From CBDCZY01 sp965224745 (lineage in GTDB: Bacteria > Pseudomonadota > Gammaproteobacteria > Methylococcales > Methylomonadaceae), in NCBI GenBank assembly GCA_965224745.1, contig CBDCZY010000010.1, positions 558,001 to 622,000 on the forward strand: 64,000 nt of DNA. The letters are read 5' to 3'. Below the pieces are notes generated by a model. It searched no databases, was not told the origin of the DNA, and saw only the letters and a program-made list of their open reading frames with translations. Below, one piece after another: positions 21,501-29,485 of this stretch. The position numbers and the translations under genes were made by a program. Positions within the stretch are counted from its first letter, which is position 1. Each line of letters opens with the position of its first letter.

Positions 21501-24500
21501 TACAGTCGGTTTTAGATCTAATTTATATTGAGTGCTTATTTGCTGACTAATCTGTAAAAGTGATGCCGAGTCAAGACCAAACTCACTCATATTTAAGGAG
21601 CCATCAATCTTTTCCACCGCAATACCAAAATGATCTGAGAATATTTTCTTTATTTCAGTCTCTAATTGAATGCTGTTGACAGCTTCCATAACTTCCTCCT
21701 TATCGTTTGCCTGCTGGTGAGGCGCTGTTAATGAATTTTTCATTTCGCTTTCTGCAATGCCTAAGCAAGCAGCTATTTTTTCTTTATCGCCATCGATAGC
21801 AACAATCTGCGATAGTGATCCAGTGTTTATGGAGTCTGCAGCAAACATCAGGCTTTGCTCAAAAATCTTTAATCCTTTGCTCTCCTCCAGAGGTTCCATG
21901 CCAAATTCATTCAATAAATGAGCCTTTTCTTCCGCAGTTACTTGCATGCCGCCCTGAGCCCACAATGGCCAATTAATGGCTAAAGCAACACCTGAGCGCT
22001 GGTGCTGCTTCCTAAGCCGGTTACGTAGGGCTGCATAGCCATCAAGAAAACTATTGGCAGCTGCGTAGTCTGACTGTCCTTGATTAGGCATCAGAGAAGC
22101 AATGGAAGAGAACATCAAAAAGAAATCAAGGTTGTCATCACAGGTTAATTTGTCCAAGTTGACTAGGCCGTTTATCTTGGTAGCAATAACCTTGTTAAAG
22201 GATGATTCTTGTTTTAACAAAATATAAGCATCTTCAATCACCCCTGCGCCATGGATCACACCATTAATGGTTTGATAGGTTGATTTTATCTCTTCAATGA
22301 CCTGTGCTAATTCATCCTTTTTGGTCACGTCAGCACTAAAGTATCGGCATCCTCCGCCTAAGGATTTTATGGTTGCTATCTTTTCAGCTATTTGAGTATT
22401 AATTTGTGACCGCCCTAGCAGTAAGACAGTTGCAGCATATCGTTCAGCCAGGTATTTAGCGAAAATGTATCCCAACCCACCAGCGCCCCCGCTAATTAAA
22501 TAAACACCTTTTTGTTTGAGTAATGTGCTGGAGTCATCATGTGATGAAGCGGGTTGATCGAATTGAACCACGCTGCGTATTAATCGGGTGTTATCCCTGT
22601 AAATGATTTCTTGTAATTTGCTGTTATGGGTGGAGTTGAATTCTTGCAAAGCCAGCCCGATTAGTTCCTGCGTATCAATCCGATCAAAACCCACTGTTTG
22701 ATAGCGAATATTGGGACATTCATAAATCAACGTTCTGGAAAAACCCGCTACCATGGCATGATAAGGTTCTGCGTGTTGTTGCTCTAAGTCGTATGCATAG
22801 AGTAGTTTGAGTTGCTTATAGGCCTTTTTTCGGATGATCGCCTTGGTTAAACGGAGCATACAGGTGATACCCATATCGGCAGGTTCTGACGATGCGATGT
22901 CAGCAACTTTAAAATTCCAAAGGTATAAGATATTTTGAAGGGTAATGTTTTGGTCTTTTAGATGTTGTATGAGTCGTAAGTAATCATCTGATTCATGTGG
23001 ATTAATCTCAATATGATGCTCATTGATTACTGCAAACTGTGTGCCTGGCGTTATGAATAAGGTCGTGCCTTCATGGCAGGTCGACTGTTTAATCTCCTGA
23101 ATTAAGTCTATGTTTTTATCAAAGATAATAAGGTGCGGGTTATCCCCAGGAGCTTGCTGTAAGACATGTTGCTGCCATGCGGGTCTATAATAGATATCCA
23201 GCTGCTTTTCTTTTACTACGGGTATAATTTTTTTTTGGAAGGTTAGGGGGCGCTCTATCTCTTGAGATATAGCTCTTTTAGTGAGTCCTGTAATCTTGAC
23301 CAAAATTTTTCCTTCCTTGTCGCAGACTAACGCATCAAACTTGATGTCACTGCTGGCAGCGTTATTCTCATTATTGATAACAGCATAGGCATAGCATTGT
23401 TTAGGGATGGGATGGATTATCTCGACCCTTTCCAAATAAAATGGAACATACTGTCGTTCCAGTTTGTTTGATCCCAGTAAACTCAGTGCTACAATTGTCT
23501 GAAATACACCATCCATCATGCTGGGATGCAATATGAAATCCTCAAAATCATCACTAACTATGTCGGGAATCTTTAACTCTGAAAGAATGCCCTCTTCACC
23601 GTAAATGCAGTTCTGCAAGGGTTGAAAACTGGGTCCATAATGTAAGCCGTTGCGGGCAAACAGTTGATACAATTCCTGGTGTTGAATTGATTGTCGGAAA
23701 GTATTTTTGATCTCAGCAATATTAAATGGAGTTAAATCTAAGGCTTGCAAATGAGAGTGCCCAAGTTTTCCCTTACTATGCAATGTTCCGTCGAGCATTA
23801 CTTGATAATCGGTCACGTGGTTTTCCGTTGATTGATGACCTTCGGGTGTTAGTTTGATATCTATGCTTACTTCATCATCAGCAACCCTAATTGGTTGTAA
23901 CCAAAAGATATCGGTAATCGTGTTAATCGGTTGCTGGTCAATGTTTTTGGAATAAGCTGCTCTGGCCAACTCAAGATAAGCAACGCCTGGCAACATTTTT
24001 TGACCTTGTACAACATGGTCCTGGATAAAAAAATCGTTGGGTTGTAATATTTGTTTTACGACTAGATCTTTCAGCTTGAAAGAATTATCGTGCGATGTAT
24101 CATTAGCAGTAAGAAGAGGCTGTTGATTGGTGGATGGTTTCCCATCATCACTAAACCAGCATCGTTTTTTTTCAAAAGAATAGGTTGGTAATGGAACTCT
24201 GCAGGGCCGGTTGTCTTCTGAGTAATATTGAGACCAATCCAGCTTGCCGCCGTGCACCCATTTTTCAGCAAGCACGGTAAGATCCATACTTCTGCTGGTT
24301 ACGATAATCTCGGGTTTCTCTCCTTTTTTTAAGGTGACACTCCCTGTAAAGCATTCTTGTATACTTTTCTTTCCATCAATATAGTTTGATATTTTTTGCA
24401 ACAATTCGGCCTTGGTTTTGGCGATTATAGCCACCCTTTCAGAGAACTGCTCTCTACCCACTTGCAAGGTATAAGCAATCTCTTGCAGTCCGACTGAATT

Positions 24501-25991
24501 AATACTTTCTTGAGCTTCTAATGCTAATACATAACGCTTTAGATTGATTGCTTGGTTCTGAAGCCCGTTCTTTTTGGCAGAGATCAAGATTAATTGAGGG
24601 GCATTGTTAATATCAGTCAATGCAGGGTTATCTAGAGAAGGTGCTTCTTCTAAAATCACATGGGCATTAACACCGCCCATCCCGAATGAACTAACGCCCA
24701 CTCGTCTGGGTAAAGTTTCACCATTGGCATTTTGCAATGGTTTCCATTGGGTATTCTTTTCAGCAATATAAAAAGGGCTATGTTCTAGGTTAATATAGGG
24801 GTTGAGTGTGTTGAAGTTTTGCAAAGCCGGGATTTCTTTATACTGCATGGCTAAGATAGCTTTGATTATGCCAGCAATGCCGGATGCACTCTCCAGGTGA
24901 CCAATGTTGGTTTTAACGGAACTTAATGCGCAGTAAGCGGTATTCTGTTTTGTTTTCTGTGTCTTACCTTGCAACGATTGAAAGGCTTTTTTTAAAGCGT
25001 TGACTTCAATGGGGTCGCCCATGGGTGTTCCGGTACCGTGTGCTTCAATATAGGAAATGGTATTTGGATCTAACTCGGCCTTTGCCAGAGCTGTGCTAAT
25101 AACGTCGGCTTGTGCTTCCACAGTGGGTGAGGTTAAAAAGTTTGCTCGACCACCATGATTGACTGCAGAGCTTTTTATGACGGCATGAATATGATCGCCT
25201 GCTAGCATGGCCACATCAAGCGGCTTTATCAGTAGCGCACCGACGCCTTCACCTCTCACATAACCATTGGCGTCAGCATCAAATGTCTTGCATTGGCCAT
25301 CAATAGACAACATGCCTGATTTGCTGTGCGAGATAAACATTGTGGGCGCGATTAAAGCGTTGACACCTCCTACTAAGGCCGCCTCACATTCACCATTGGT
25401 GATGTCTCGCATAGCATTGTGCAGTGCAACCAGGCCACTGGAACAAGCAGTGTCTATCGCTTCACTTCGACCATGAAAATCGAATAAAAATGACAGTCGG
25501 TTAGCCAATATAGAATGAACGGTTCCGGTAGAAATAAAAGGCGCAATGTCTTGATGCAACTCTCTCATCAATTCGCTGTAATCGTTTTTCGATACGCCCG
25601 CGTAGATACCTATTTTTTTACCGGATAAACTTTCCACGCTGTAACCCGCATCTTCAATTGCATGCCAAGCAGTTTGTAAAAACAACCTGTGTTGCGGGTC
25701 GATGTATGCGGCTTCTTTGGGTGATATATTAAAAAATAAAGGATCAAATTTATCGATGTCTTTTATAAAGCCGCCGAATTTTATATTTGTTTTATTGGCA
25801 GCGGTTTTAGGGTCACCATAATATGCTCGCCAATCCCATCGATCTTTAGGAATTTCAGAGATGCAATTCTTACCTTGGATAAGATTTTGCCAGAATTGGT
25901 GGTAGTTGTCGGCGCCAGGGAAGCGGCAAGCCATCCCTATGACCGCAAAATCAACGTTATTATTTACCACGACAACAACCTCTTTTATCAA
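12555..25991 (-). CDS. Trans-AT type I polyketide synthase, three KS modules (4478 aa)
   Basis: Order with approximate residue of each key motif: KS1 (DTACSSG 180, EAHGTGT 320, NIGHLE 362); DH1 (HVVQGQKMLP 657, HPSMMDGVFQ 825); KR1 (GGAGGLG 1169, SDYAAAN 1307); ACP1 (GLDSASLL 1474); DH2 (HVVDDQFNMP 1560, HPSLLTGVFQ 1725); ACP2 and ACP3 (YGINSVMIVELN 1866 and 2003); KS2 (2270); DH3 (2762-2933); KR2 (GGMGGIG 3282, SDYGAAN 3417); ACP4 (GLESV 3570); KS3 (3857); ACP5 (YGMDSIL 4368). No AT domain is present, hence trans-AT. DH2 lacks the catalytic Asp (Thr instead) and the motif Gly. DH3 keeps His and Asp but has lost the GYxYGP motif (GLKLQQSF). There is no loading module, so an upstream synthase or a transferred starter is needed. 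The listed start is TTG; GTG at 25970 with AGAGG upstream may be the true one. Confidence 0.95.
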   Translation of the reverse strand: MIKEVVVVVNNNVDFAVIGMACRFPGADNYHQFWQNLIQGKNCISEIPKDRWDWRAYYGDPKTAANKTNIKFGGFIKDIDKFDPLFFNISPKEAAYIDPQHRLFLQTAWHAIEDAGYSVESLSGKKIGIYAGVSKNDYSELMRELHQDIAPFISTGTVHSILANRLSFLFDFHGRSEAIDTACSSGLVALHNAMRDITNGECEAALVGGVNALIAPTMFISHSKSGMLSIDGQCKTFDADANGYVRGEGVGALLIKPLDVAMLAGDHIHAVIKSSAVNHGGRANFLTSPTVEAQADVISTALAKAELDPNTISYIEAHGTGTPMGDPIEVNALKKAFQSLQGKTQKTKQNTAYCALSSVKTNIGHLESASGIAGIIKAILAMQYKEIPALQNFNTLNPYINLEHSPFYIAEKNTQWKPLQNANGETLPRRVGVSSFGMGGVNAHVILEEAPSLDNPALTDINNAPQLILISAKKNGLQNQAINLKRYVLALEAQESINSVGLQEIAYTLQVGREQFSERVAIIAKTKAELLQKISNYIDGKKSIQECFTGSVTLKKGEKPEIIVTSRSMDLTVLAEKWVHGGKLDWSQYYSEDNRPCRVPLPTYSFEKKRCWFSDDGKPSTNQQPLLTANDTSHDNSFKLKDLVVKQILQPNDFFIQDHVVQGQKMLPGVAYLELARAAYSKNIDQQPINTITDIFWLQPIRVADDEVSIDIKLTPEGHQSTENHVTDYQVMLDGTLHSKGKLGHSHLQALDLTPFNIAEIKNTFRQSIQHQELYQLFARNGLHYGPSFQPLQNCIYGEEGILSELKIPDIVSDDFEDFILHPSMMDGVFQTIVALSLLGSNKLERQYVPFYLERVEIIHPIPKQCYAYAVINNENNAASSDIKFDALVCDKEGKILVKITGLTKRAISQEIERPLTFQKKIIPVVKEKQLDIYYRPAWQQHVLQQAPGDNPHLIIFDKNIDLIQEIKQSTCHEGTTLFITPGTQFAVINEHHIEINPHESDDYLRLIQHLKDQNITLQNILYLWNFKVADIASSEPADMGITCMLRLTKAIIRKKAYKQLKLLYAYDLEQQHAEPYHAMVAGFSRTLIYECPNIRYQTVGFDRIDTQELIGLALQEFNSTHNSKLQEIIYRDNTRLIRSVVQFDQPASSHDDSSTLLKQKGVYLISGGAGGLGYIFAKYLAERYAATVLLLGRSQINTQIAEKIATIKSLGGGCRYFSADVTKKDELAQVIEEIKSTYQTINGVIHGAGVIEDAYILLKQESSFNKVIATKINGLVNLDKLTCDDNLDFFLMFSSIASLMPNQGQSDYAAANSFLDGYAALRNRLRKQHQRSGVALAINWPLWAQGGMQVTAEEKAHLLNEFGMEPLEESKGLKIFEQSLMFAADSINTGSLSQIVAIDGDKEKIAACLGIAESEMKNSLTAPHQQANDKEEVMEAVNSIQLETEIKKIFSDHFGIAVEKIDGSLNMSEFGLDSASLLQISQQISTQYKLDLKPTVFFEINTIDKFIQHVSEACYSRNFLPSRHNTSLIDIALSDLSAMQFERRFRTSEFYLKDHVVDDQFNMPGACYIEMARQGGDLLFGDKSVVKLMNNYWVSKLSSPAEEFSAYLNITQKNEYYEYEIVSYDESKQKKVHAIGQLVCRENTNSASHDEQYFGLNTILSNCSTVQYPEQIYQQIIAEGLHVGPTFMPMQQILLGHSEALSTLALPTSIEETVDDYVLHPSLLTGVFQTALISNRFDNEDSAHFIPISIDELEIMAPITDKCYIYSKAHTTNANIRKFDLVVCRKDGLIAAKLQGFSIRALNNQQKVAVQPSKIKTLKEIPGNSPKKELVAATHYYLKTLLAEPIGLPVSEIEDNEPFEVYGINSVMIVELNKSFEDVFGPLSKTLFFEYSNLQELAAYFIENHEEKLQQVTAINSTQGTPQKEPFVYPSVPFNTVETITTINQPTVELHATNVSMESGDLSKKQLVEATHQYLKTLLSKPVGLSTTEIEKDEPFESYGINSVMIVELNKSFEDVFGPLSKTLFFEYSNIVELTEYFIENHVEKLRSLLDLQDIPLDQSDSDSESKIEYISEQTSTNLINHFIDTKEEPTQKRSKYKDDDIAIIGIDGRYPGAKNVEQFWSVLKQGEDCIKEVPQTHFDYSQYFDTDPEENKIYSKKGGFIDDVDKFDAAFFNISPREAELIDPQERLFLEVTWGMLEDAGYTRQTLLDTSDRQVGVFVGALWQPYQAIGTEETIKGNVVAPSGLLYSIANRVSYFLNLAGPSLAIDTACSSSLTAIHLACQSINNGDCKLAIAGGVNLSLHSSKYLFLSQNRFLSTDGRCRSFGEGGDGYVPGEGVGALLLKPVTQAIQDGDRIYAVIKGSAVNHGGKTNGYTVPSPIAQANLIKQTQQKANIDPRTISYIEAHGTGTSLGDPIEISGLNKAFEASTQDKQFCAIGSVKSNIGHLEAAAGIASVTKVILQMKYNQLAPSIHANDLNPNIDFTKSPFTVQRELADWHQPTRNTKGNTELFPRRAGISSFGAGGANAHLILEQYESNITDDKRQKQEQKQEQEQEKQPAVIVLSAKNQERLVEATKNLQRYLSQNQHASSLNDVAYTLQIGRETMDERLGLIVHSMQELQDKLTAFLNKDRDIQNLYSGNVHNSKDAIAVFKDDDDMLNIIDIMLTKGKYQKLVELWVKGLHLDWNKLYGLHKPQRISLPIYPFAKERYWIAKAGQQGTADITENMSVLHPLVHNNTSSLSQQRFSSTFSGQEFFLDDHIVGENKVLPAVAYIEMFRAAGSLSSDQYEPCKLYNLTWLKPITVQKKPAKLSVELSVEDEEFYLQAVTESDGKHEIHAQGQLVYLDSEQPNNTLSIVKQIGLNDIAESLELEALSETVYTLLHNKGLKLQQSFQGIQWIKWNNTNALGYISLPPHLHKNERDAYYIHPCLLDCALQTALYVLEKDHQKPAALYLPFSIEEVEFFAALPDTIYSSVTPSDGKSMSDSEHAVRSFDVKLLDPDGKILVNVKNISFRETNLDDGNIRSLNKSLDEPAIIYSSPQWLEEPLAAQGLNQLYAEGIVLVSNSEKMIDTFKEKCSPFHKKTPVVEVIVENNTTQQQPGRISIFNNEVDEYQQLGAYLNSEQIDVSHIVCLWDSSIGHENSLVDETLDTLTSLFYVDQLLLKSTKPIQQLFVNLVEEGSSKWVIEGSISGFLKSVVTEYPNLSNRVISIVLKPNNQHSWTQIVIDEMLCNDEEQNSWIRYQPGKPRSKQQLIPLDKTTQSYQPDQSVFKQGGTYLISGGMGGIGKVLGNHLVKIYDTNLILLGRSALDKEGESHLATLNSEGINALYLSVDITNLNDLDQRLVDVKKTFGPINGVIHSAGVLEDNLLPNKKLTSLLKVAKPKVQGTVNLDKLTRSEPLDFFVVFSSLTSILGNPGQSDYGAANGFMDAFMNHRETLVQQQHRTGLSLAINWPFWLQGQMGQEVDVLSLLDESFGMPLDNNEGLQCFEQVLQFAKNQIAVVKPHQQAAVPLPQTVEQKIPAHPVPIDQKAMPATTSNLVVNLQQDIIGAIAKLGKFNPDLILPQSDFISLGLESVFLAKLASTLNKKYVLKISPAIFFEYTNLELLCNHLLKEHESKITAYYANHQASEDTNIASSAEVSNTVEKKRMHQPTGKIKAATELRSSQTNRFDQVTTNKDSLTNKRFDSSTAIAVIGMDCLFPGAPGLDSFWQLLLNKESAISEVPTDRWDWRAHYGDPANEVNKTDIKWGGFVDDLDKFDASFFNISPREAALMDPQQRILLQSVWKAIENAGYAPLELSKKNKVGFFVGASTNDYFELLANSDVEAYSSTGGTHSITANRVSYVYDFKGPSIAVDTACSSSLVALDMAVQSLQEGRCDVAIIGGVNALITPTLYLSFSKAGMLSPNGKISSLDKQANGYVRGEGVGVLVLKRLDKARKENDEVHAVIKGTAVNHGGKVSSLTVPSPKAQSQLIEEACNNANIDVSTLNYIEMHGTGTPLGDPIEVNGLKSAFSTGKAIQREGYCGIASVKGNIGHLEAAAGVAGLIKTVLALKHKKLPGQCNFKTLNPHIHLENTPFKVVENEQSWDRLKDNTDQLLPRRAGVSSFGFGGANSHAVLEEYIEDEPDNHKEPLVKPVYEGQPYPIVLSAKTEERLRVVTSDLNDYLTHLEFKPDSLQRIAYTLQCGRQPMDIRLGIVVKSVDDLLHKLKTYISGNEVKGLYYGQVKTNREQSIQLTEHDNDRIVDWINKDQYDELLEHWVKGLNVDWSKLYEGKILKRLGLPTYPFAKQHYWLANDKLPSKPINKQQPKKELSIASDQVSIESPSKVAISLDDLRQQSISYFTQLAASTLQMSPTKIDPTRSLEWYGMDSILVMQLVNTLRGTFPAITSTILFQYRTIEALVDHLIEKERDTLSQALTLADTVATNDDLTTPSDTSRDAMSEDTTLSTSISKIASEVANNKVGFKQALKMLRETDRRAS
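18323..18366 (-). repeat. TTGCTC/TTGCTT hexamer tract inside the PKS gene
   Basis: About seven imperfect hexamers encode the run KQEQKQEQEQEKQ in the linker after KS2. It is a low-complexity hydrophilic spacer that could vary in length by replication slippage without breaking the frame. Confidence 0.8.
19855..20505 (-). repeat. Tandem ACP duplication in the PKS gene
   Basis: Two direct copies about 412 bp apart (19855-20095 and 20267-20505) encode the nearly identical carrier proteins ACP3 and ACP2. Both contain YGINSVMIVELNKSFEDVFG and LSKTLFFEYSN. They are strikingly alike at the DNA level, which points to recent duplication or gene conversion. Confidence 0.85.
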
Positions 25992-26106
25992 TTTTGGTGG
26001 TGAGTAGGTTCAAGAAGCAACAAGTGAACGAACCATCATCAATGAATTTGAAGACTACCGTTGCCAGGTTAATCTTACTTTCCGGCATTGATGTCTAAGG
26101 GTTAAA

Positions 26107-26139
26107 ATGCGCGGTCGTCTAACTCATCAAACCGCGCAT
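26107..26139 (-). terminator. Rho-independent terminator after the secreted-protein gene
   Basis: ATGCGCGGT (26107-26115) and ACCGCGCAT (26131-26139) form a perfect 9-bp stem. On the minus strand the stem is followed by TTTTAA. It closes the 26154-26948 gene, so the PKS gene at 25991 presumably has its own promoter in the 115-base gap. I could not identify that promoter. Confidence 0.75.
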
Positions 26140-26153
26140 GTATTAACAATCAA

Positions 26154-26948
26154 TTACTGTTGGCCGATCAATTCTTCGTCGTAGCCAAATTTTGGAAAAG
26201 TCAGGACATTACGAACCTGTGCTGATACTTGGCCGTTAGCAAGTTCATGGAACTCGAAATAACCCCAACCTACACCTTCACCAAACTTAGGATGAGACAC
26301 CTCACAATTGATTACGCCGCCGGTACCAACAGGCTGCATAGGTCCACGTGATTTATAGCTAAGTACCAAATCCTTGCGACCTCTACCACGTTTGATGACA
26401 TAGTTGCCAAAAGCGAACATAGTGCCAGCAGGAACATGGGTGCCTTCAAATTCACCACCCAAATCTAATCCTTCAGGATCTACAACAGCATAGGCCCAAC
26501 CACCATCTACAATGGGATAGCCTTTACCCAGGTGGTTCCTTTTACCTGTCGCCATGATGACTTTATAGCCAGCTGCGGGATCGATTTGGAAGCCAGTAAA
26601 ATAAACCTTTGGGTCGTCAATATCTAATCCAAAACGTTTTTTATAAAATGCCAGTGCTTTTTCCCGGCTCATTTCGATTTCTTCTTCCGACAACCCCATG
26701 GTATTTTTGAAGAAGTCCATACCATCCCCTTTGATCATGCCATCCAGAAAGAAAGTGCCATCGACAGAATCGAATGCTCGGGTGGAAATAAAGGTCATGG
26801 CTTTGCCAAGATTATCAGGACCTCTTTGATAAAAGCCACGTCCCCAGTCTTGATCCCAGAAAGAAGAACCAGCCGACGCCGTGAACGAAAACGCCAATAA
26901 TGAAACGATAAAAAGTAATGCTGTGTTAACCATTTTTACTACATTCAT
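26154..26948 (-). CDS. Secreted protein of unknown function upstream of the PKS
   Basis: 264 residues from ATG 26948, chosen because GAGGAAA lies just upstream and because it gives a clean signal peptide (VNTALLFIVSLLAFSFTASA, cut before GSSFW). A longer in-frame ORF to 27131 would bury that signal. I recognise no family. The mature part is rich in Gly, Phe and Asp, with segments such as RAFDSVDGTFFLDGMIKGDG and GWGYFEFHELANGQ, suggesting a beta-rich secreted protein. It is co-oriented with the PKS but separated by a terminator, so membership of the cluster is only positional. The upstream gap to 27472 contains nothing else I can name. Confidence 0.7.
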   Translation of the reverse strand: MNVVKMVNTALLFIVSLLAFSFTASAGSSFWDQDWGRGFYQRGPDNLGKAMTFISTRAFDSVDGTFFLDGMIKGDGMDFFKNTMGLSEEEIEMSREKALAFYKKRFGLDIDDPKVYFTGFQIDPAAGYKVIMATGKRNHLGKGYPIVDGGWAYAVVDPEGLDLGGEFEGTHVPAGTMFAFGNYVIKRGRGRKDLVLSYKSRGPMQPVGTGGVINCEVSHPKFGEGVGWGYFEFHELANGQVSAQVRNVLTFPKFGYDEELIGQQ

Positions 26949-27472
26949 AATAATTTCCTCGTATAAATATATATTCAAAAAATGGATCTTGAGACCCAGT
27001 ACATAAATTACAAACTTGTTCATGTTGTTAGCTCGTGGTATTGATAGACAACTATCGAATATTTGATGTGGACATACACTGTTGCTTTGAGCCATCCCGT
27101 TAATACAAATCATGTTTCCGTATTCACTCAATATTTGTAATTCTCGGACGTAAGTTTAAGTTCTGACCCGCTTTCAATGCTGCGAACAATTACATATAAA
27201 AAGTGCGACATTTTTCGCAACAACAAATACTTTAAAGAGAGGATTAGGTTGTAAGCTAAGAAGTGGGTAAGGCGTTTGACTTGAAGCAATATAGAATTTA
27301 ATAGAGCAGATATTTCATGCCGGCAGCGATTCTTAGTGAAAGAGGCTTGATCCGTAATTTCGACTCAATACCTGTTAAACTGATGATTTTAAAGAGAAGA
27401 CTGGTTATATAATGATTGAGCTGAGCAAATTTTAAATGCTACAAAAACAAATGGATCTAGGTTGAACTGAAA

Positions 27473-27667
27473 ATGGCTGGCAATATTTATGTTTCCTACA
27501 ATTGGAAGTTAGAGGATGAGACTTAAATTGTTGATATGCTTGAAGAGGCTTGCAAACAATGAGGCATTGAATTGCTCCGAGACAAGAATGAAGTCGAATA
27601 CAAAAAGTCAATTCGCGATTACATGGATGAATTGGCATCAGATAAGTCAAAATTCCTTTATTATTGA
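27473..27667 (+). pseudogene. Relic of a TIR-domain gene, paralogue of the intact one at 30279
   Basis: From ATG 27473 the frame reads MAGNIYVSYNWKLEDET-stop-IVDMLEEACKQ-stop-GIELLRDKNEVEYKKSIRDY then MDELASD. Apart from in-frame TAA and TGA, it tracks the intact protein MTAKIYVSYNWKVENEKKIV...LRDKNEVNYKDSIRSYMNEL closely. Similarity ends after the first 55 or so codons. It is a decayed partial copy of the conflict-operon TIR gene 2.8 kb away. Confidence 0.88.
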
Positions 27668-27689
27668 ATCTTCGTTCATTAGTTCTACT

Positions 27690-27839
27690 TGGTCAGATTA
27701 AATAATTCTTTTTTTTCAAGATCGTAATTCCTCCAGGGATGACCGGAATCCAGACATCATGGATGAATTTCAGCTTGCCATCAGTGGCGCTGGATACCCG
27801 TTCCCGACGAGTATGACGGACTTATTGTTAATCTGACCA
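27690..27839. repeat. MITE-like unit with 12-bp perfect inverted ends
   Basis: TGGTCAGATTAA (27690-27701) is the exact reverse complement of 27828-27839. The 150-bp interior is non-coding and includes the dispersed-repeat style sequence CCGGAATCCAG and GGATACCCGTTCCCGACGAG. It separates the TIR relic from the SEC-C gene. No target duplication is obvious. Confidence 0.6.
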
Positions 27840-27846
27840 CGTAGAA

Positions 27847-29301
27847 TTAGTCTATTCCTAGTTCTTTCCTTAAGAAGTCAATATCTGGGTTAAAAGGTTC
27901 AGAAGTGTTCATGTTACTCATACCTTTAAACTGCAAAAACAGTGCATCTAATCGTTCACGACCTTGCGTTGTTTTAGCTGATTCTCGTGGGGTCTTATCG
28001 TTCAAAGCAGGCAATGGCATATCCAGCCAATTTTGCCAGTGTTTTGCTGCCATTTCTTTAAGCATTAATTGTACTTCAGGTTGAGCCTCTAATTCTTTAG
28101 AAGCAAGAACGGCTTGTGAATGACGTTCGGAATCTTCAGGCGGCATGGCTTCTAGCATTTTTTTAGTAGATTGAATGACAGCGTTTTTGAAGGTAGCACG
28201 CTTACCCAAACGTCTTGATATTTTCCGTTTAATAGCATCGGCTCGTTCATGAGAATTGACATCAATGATGAGCTTATTTGCCGAAAGGGTTAACGTGCCT
28301 TTTACAGTGGTTTCTTTCTTCATCTTTTCAGTGCCAATTTTTTCTAGCCAAGGAAATTCAATCGATTTGAGATTGCCCTGGCTATCAAAAATACCATCTT
28401 CCAACAGCGCGCTCTCGCTGATGGCTATAGCCAAGGTCTGAAGTGCAGAAAAGGCCTCTTTTACTGAACAGTCTAATTGATAATGTAATTGTGAGAATTC
28501 AAGAGTATCTCCCTCGGAATTGACAAGTTTAGGGGGTACTGGGTTGTTCAGTTGCTCGATAATATCATGATAAATCTGGCGTATATCATCCTCAAATTCA
28601 AACAATATTTCATCACCCAGGTCTTGAATGGTTAAACGCCAATCCTGTCGCAAATCAATAAAATATGATTGATAAGTGGCGGGGATAAGATAGGGCGCAC
28701 ACCCCACCATGATAGAACTATTATCCATTGTCATTACTCTGGCGAAAAGAATAGTTCCAACATTAATTTGTTCAGAACCTTGACGTTCATAGACACTAAT
28801 ACTCTGGTTTAGAATCAGATCTCTCAGTTCAAGACGTTCACCAGGGAAAACATCTGTCACAACATAAAAGCTGAATTGCCCAGCACAAACTGATTTAATA
28901 AATCGTTGCTGAAAGGAATCAAGTTGTTGACCTTTTTCCTCCAGATATAACATGGCTATTGGTTTATTAACTAGATCCACTCGAGATGCCTCAAAGTAAT
29001 CATCATCAATCCAGTTGAATAAAAACCACGGAATGAAAAAAGACTCAAATTCAGGTGGAGGCTCATCATCCGATAGTTCAAGCTCCATATCATTAGTAAA
29101 TTCATCCCAAGCTTCAGATAATGCACTCATTCTAAAGCGCTCAAGAGTATATTTCTGCAACAAAGGAACTAATGTTCCCTCAGTTCGCCTCATTTTTTGC
29201 CAGTTTAAATCAACAACTGAAGACCTTTTGACTAAACAGCATTTTTTATATTTTTTTCCGCTGCCACAAGGGCAGGGGTCATTACGGCCTACTTTGGTCA
29301 T
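27847..29301 (-). CDS. SEC-C zinc-binding domain protein of unknown function
   Basis: The 484-residue protein opens with a SEC-C motif ([19 protein letters not shown], residues 4-22), the CxCx8CC zinc site also found at the SecA tail and in many stand-alone proteins. The long remainder is acidic and mostly unrecognised. Near residues 435-465 [20 protein letters not shown] resembles segments of DUF2384/toxin-binding type proteins, but I would not rely on that. It stands alone between relic genes in a region rich in conflict-type genes. Role unknown. Confidence 0.75.
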   Translation of the reverse strand: MTKVGRNDPCPCGSGKKYKKCCLVKRSSVVDLNWQKMRRTEGTLVPLLQKYTLERFRMSALSEAWDEFTNDMELELSDDEPPPEFESFFIPWFLFNWIDDDYFEASRVDLVNKPIAMLYLEEKGQQLDSFQQRFIKSVCAGQFSFYVVTDVFPGERLELRDLILNQSISVYERQGSEQINVGTILFARVMTMDNSSIMVGCAPYLIPATYQSYFIDLRQDWRLTIQDLGDEILFEFEDDIRQIYHDIIEQLNNPVPPKLVNSEGDTLEFSQLHYQLDCSVKEAFSALQTLAIAISESALLEDGIFDSQGNLKSIEFPWLEKIGTEKMKKETTVKGTLTLSANKLIIDVNSHERADAIKRKISRRLGKRATFKNAVIQSTKKMLEAMPPEDSERHSQAVLASKELEAQPEVQLMLKEMAAKHWQNWLDMPLPALNDKTPRESAKTTQGRERLDALFLQFKGMSNMNTSEPFNPDIDFLRKELGID

Positions 29302-29302
29302 G

Positions 29303-29485
29303 TTAAAAATATCTCATAAATAGTGAAGGAATATATCTCCAACGAGCGAATAACCGCTCGGCTAGCCATAAATCATATTGTAAATGTTGATTAAGCCAGC
29401 TTTCGGATGACGTATTCAATGTTATGGATAATCGAACTGCCATTTCGGGGTTTACACCAGCTTTTCCACGAACAATAATAAACCT
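29303..29485 (-). pseudogene. higA: HigA-type antitoxin, C-terminal remnant
   Basis: The reading RGKAGVNPEMAVRLSITLNT then SSESWLNQHLQYDLWLAE is the conserved C-terminal half of HigA/VapI antitoxins (compare ISPEMAIRLS...ESWLN-Q-QYDLW-AE). The N-terminal helix-turn-helix is missing, and the sequence joins directly to the higB remnant. Not functional as seen. Confidence 0.78.
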
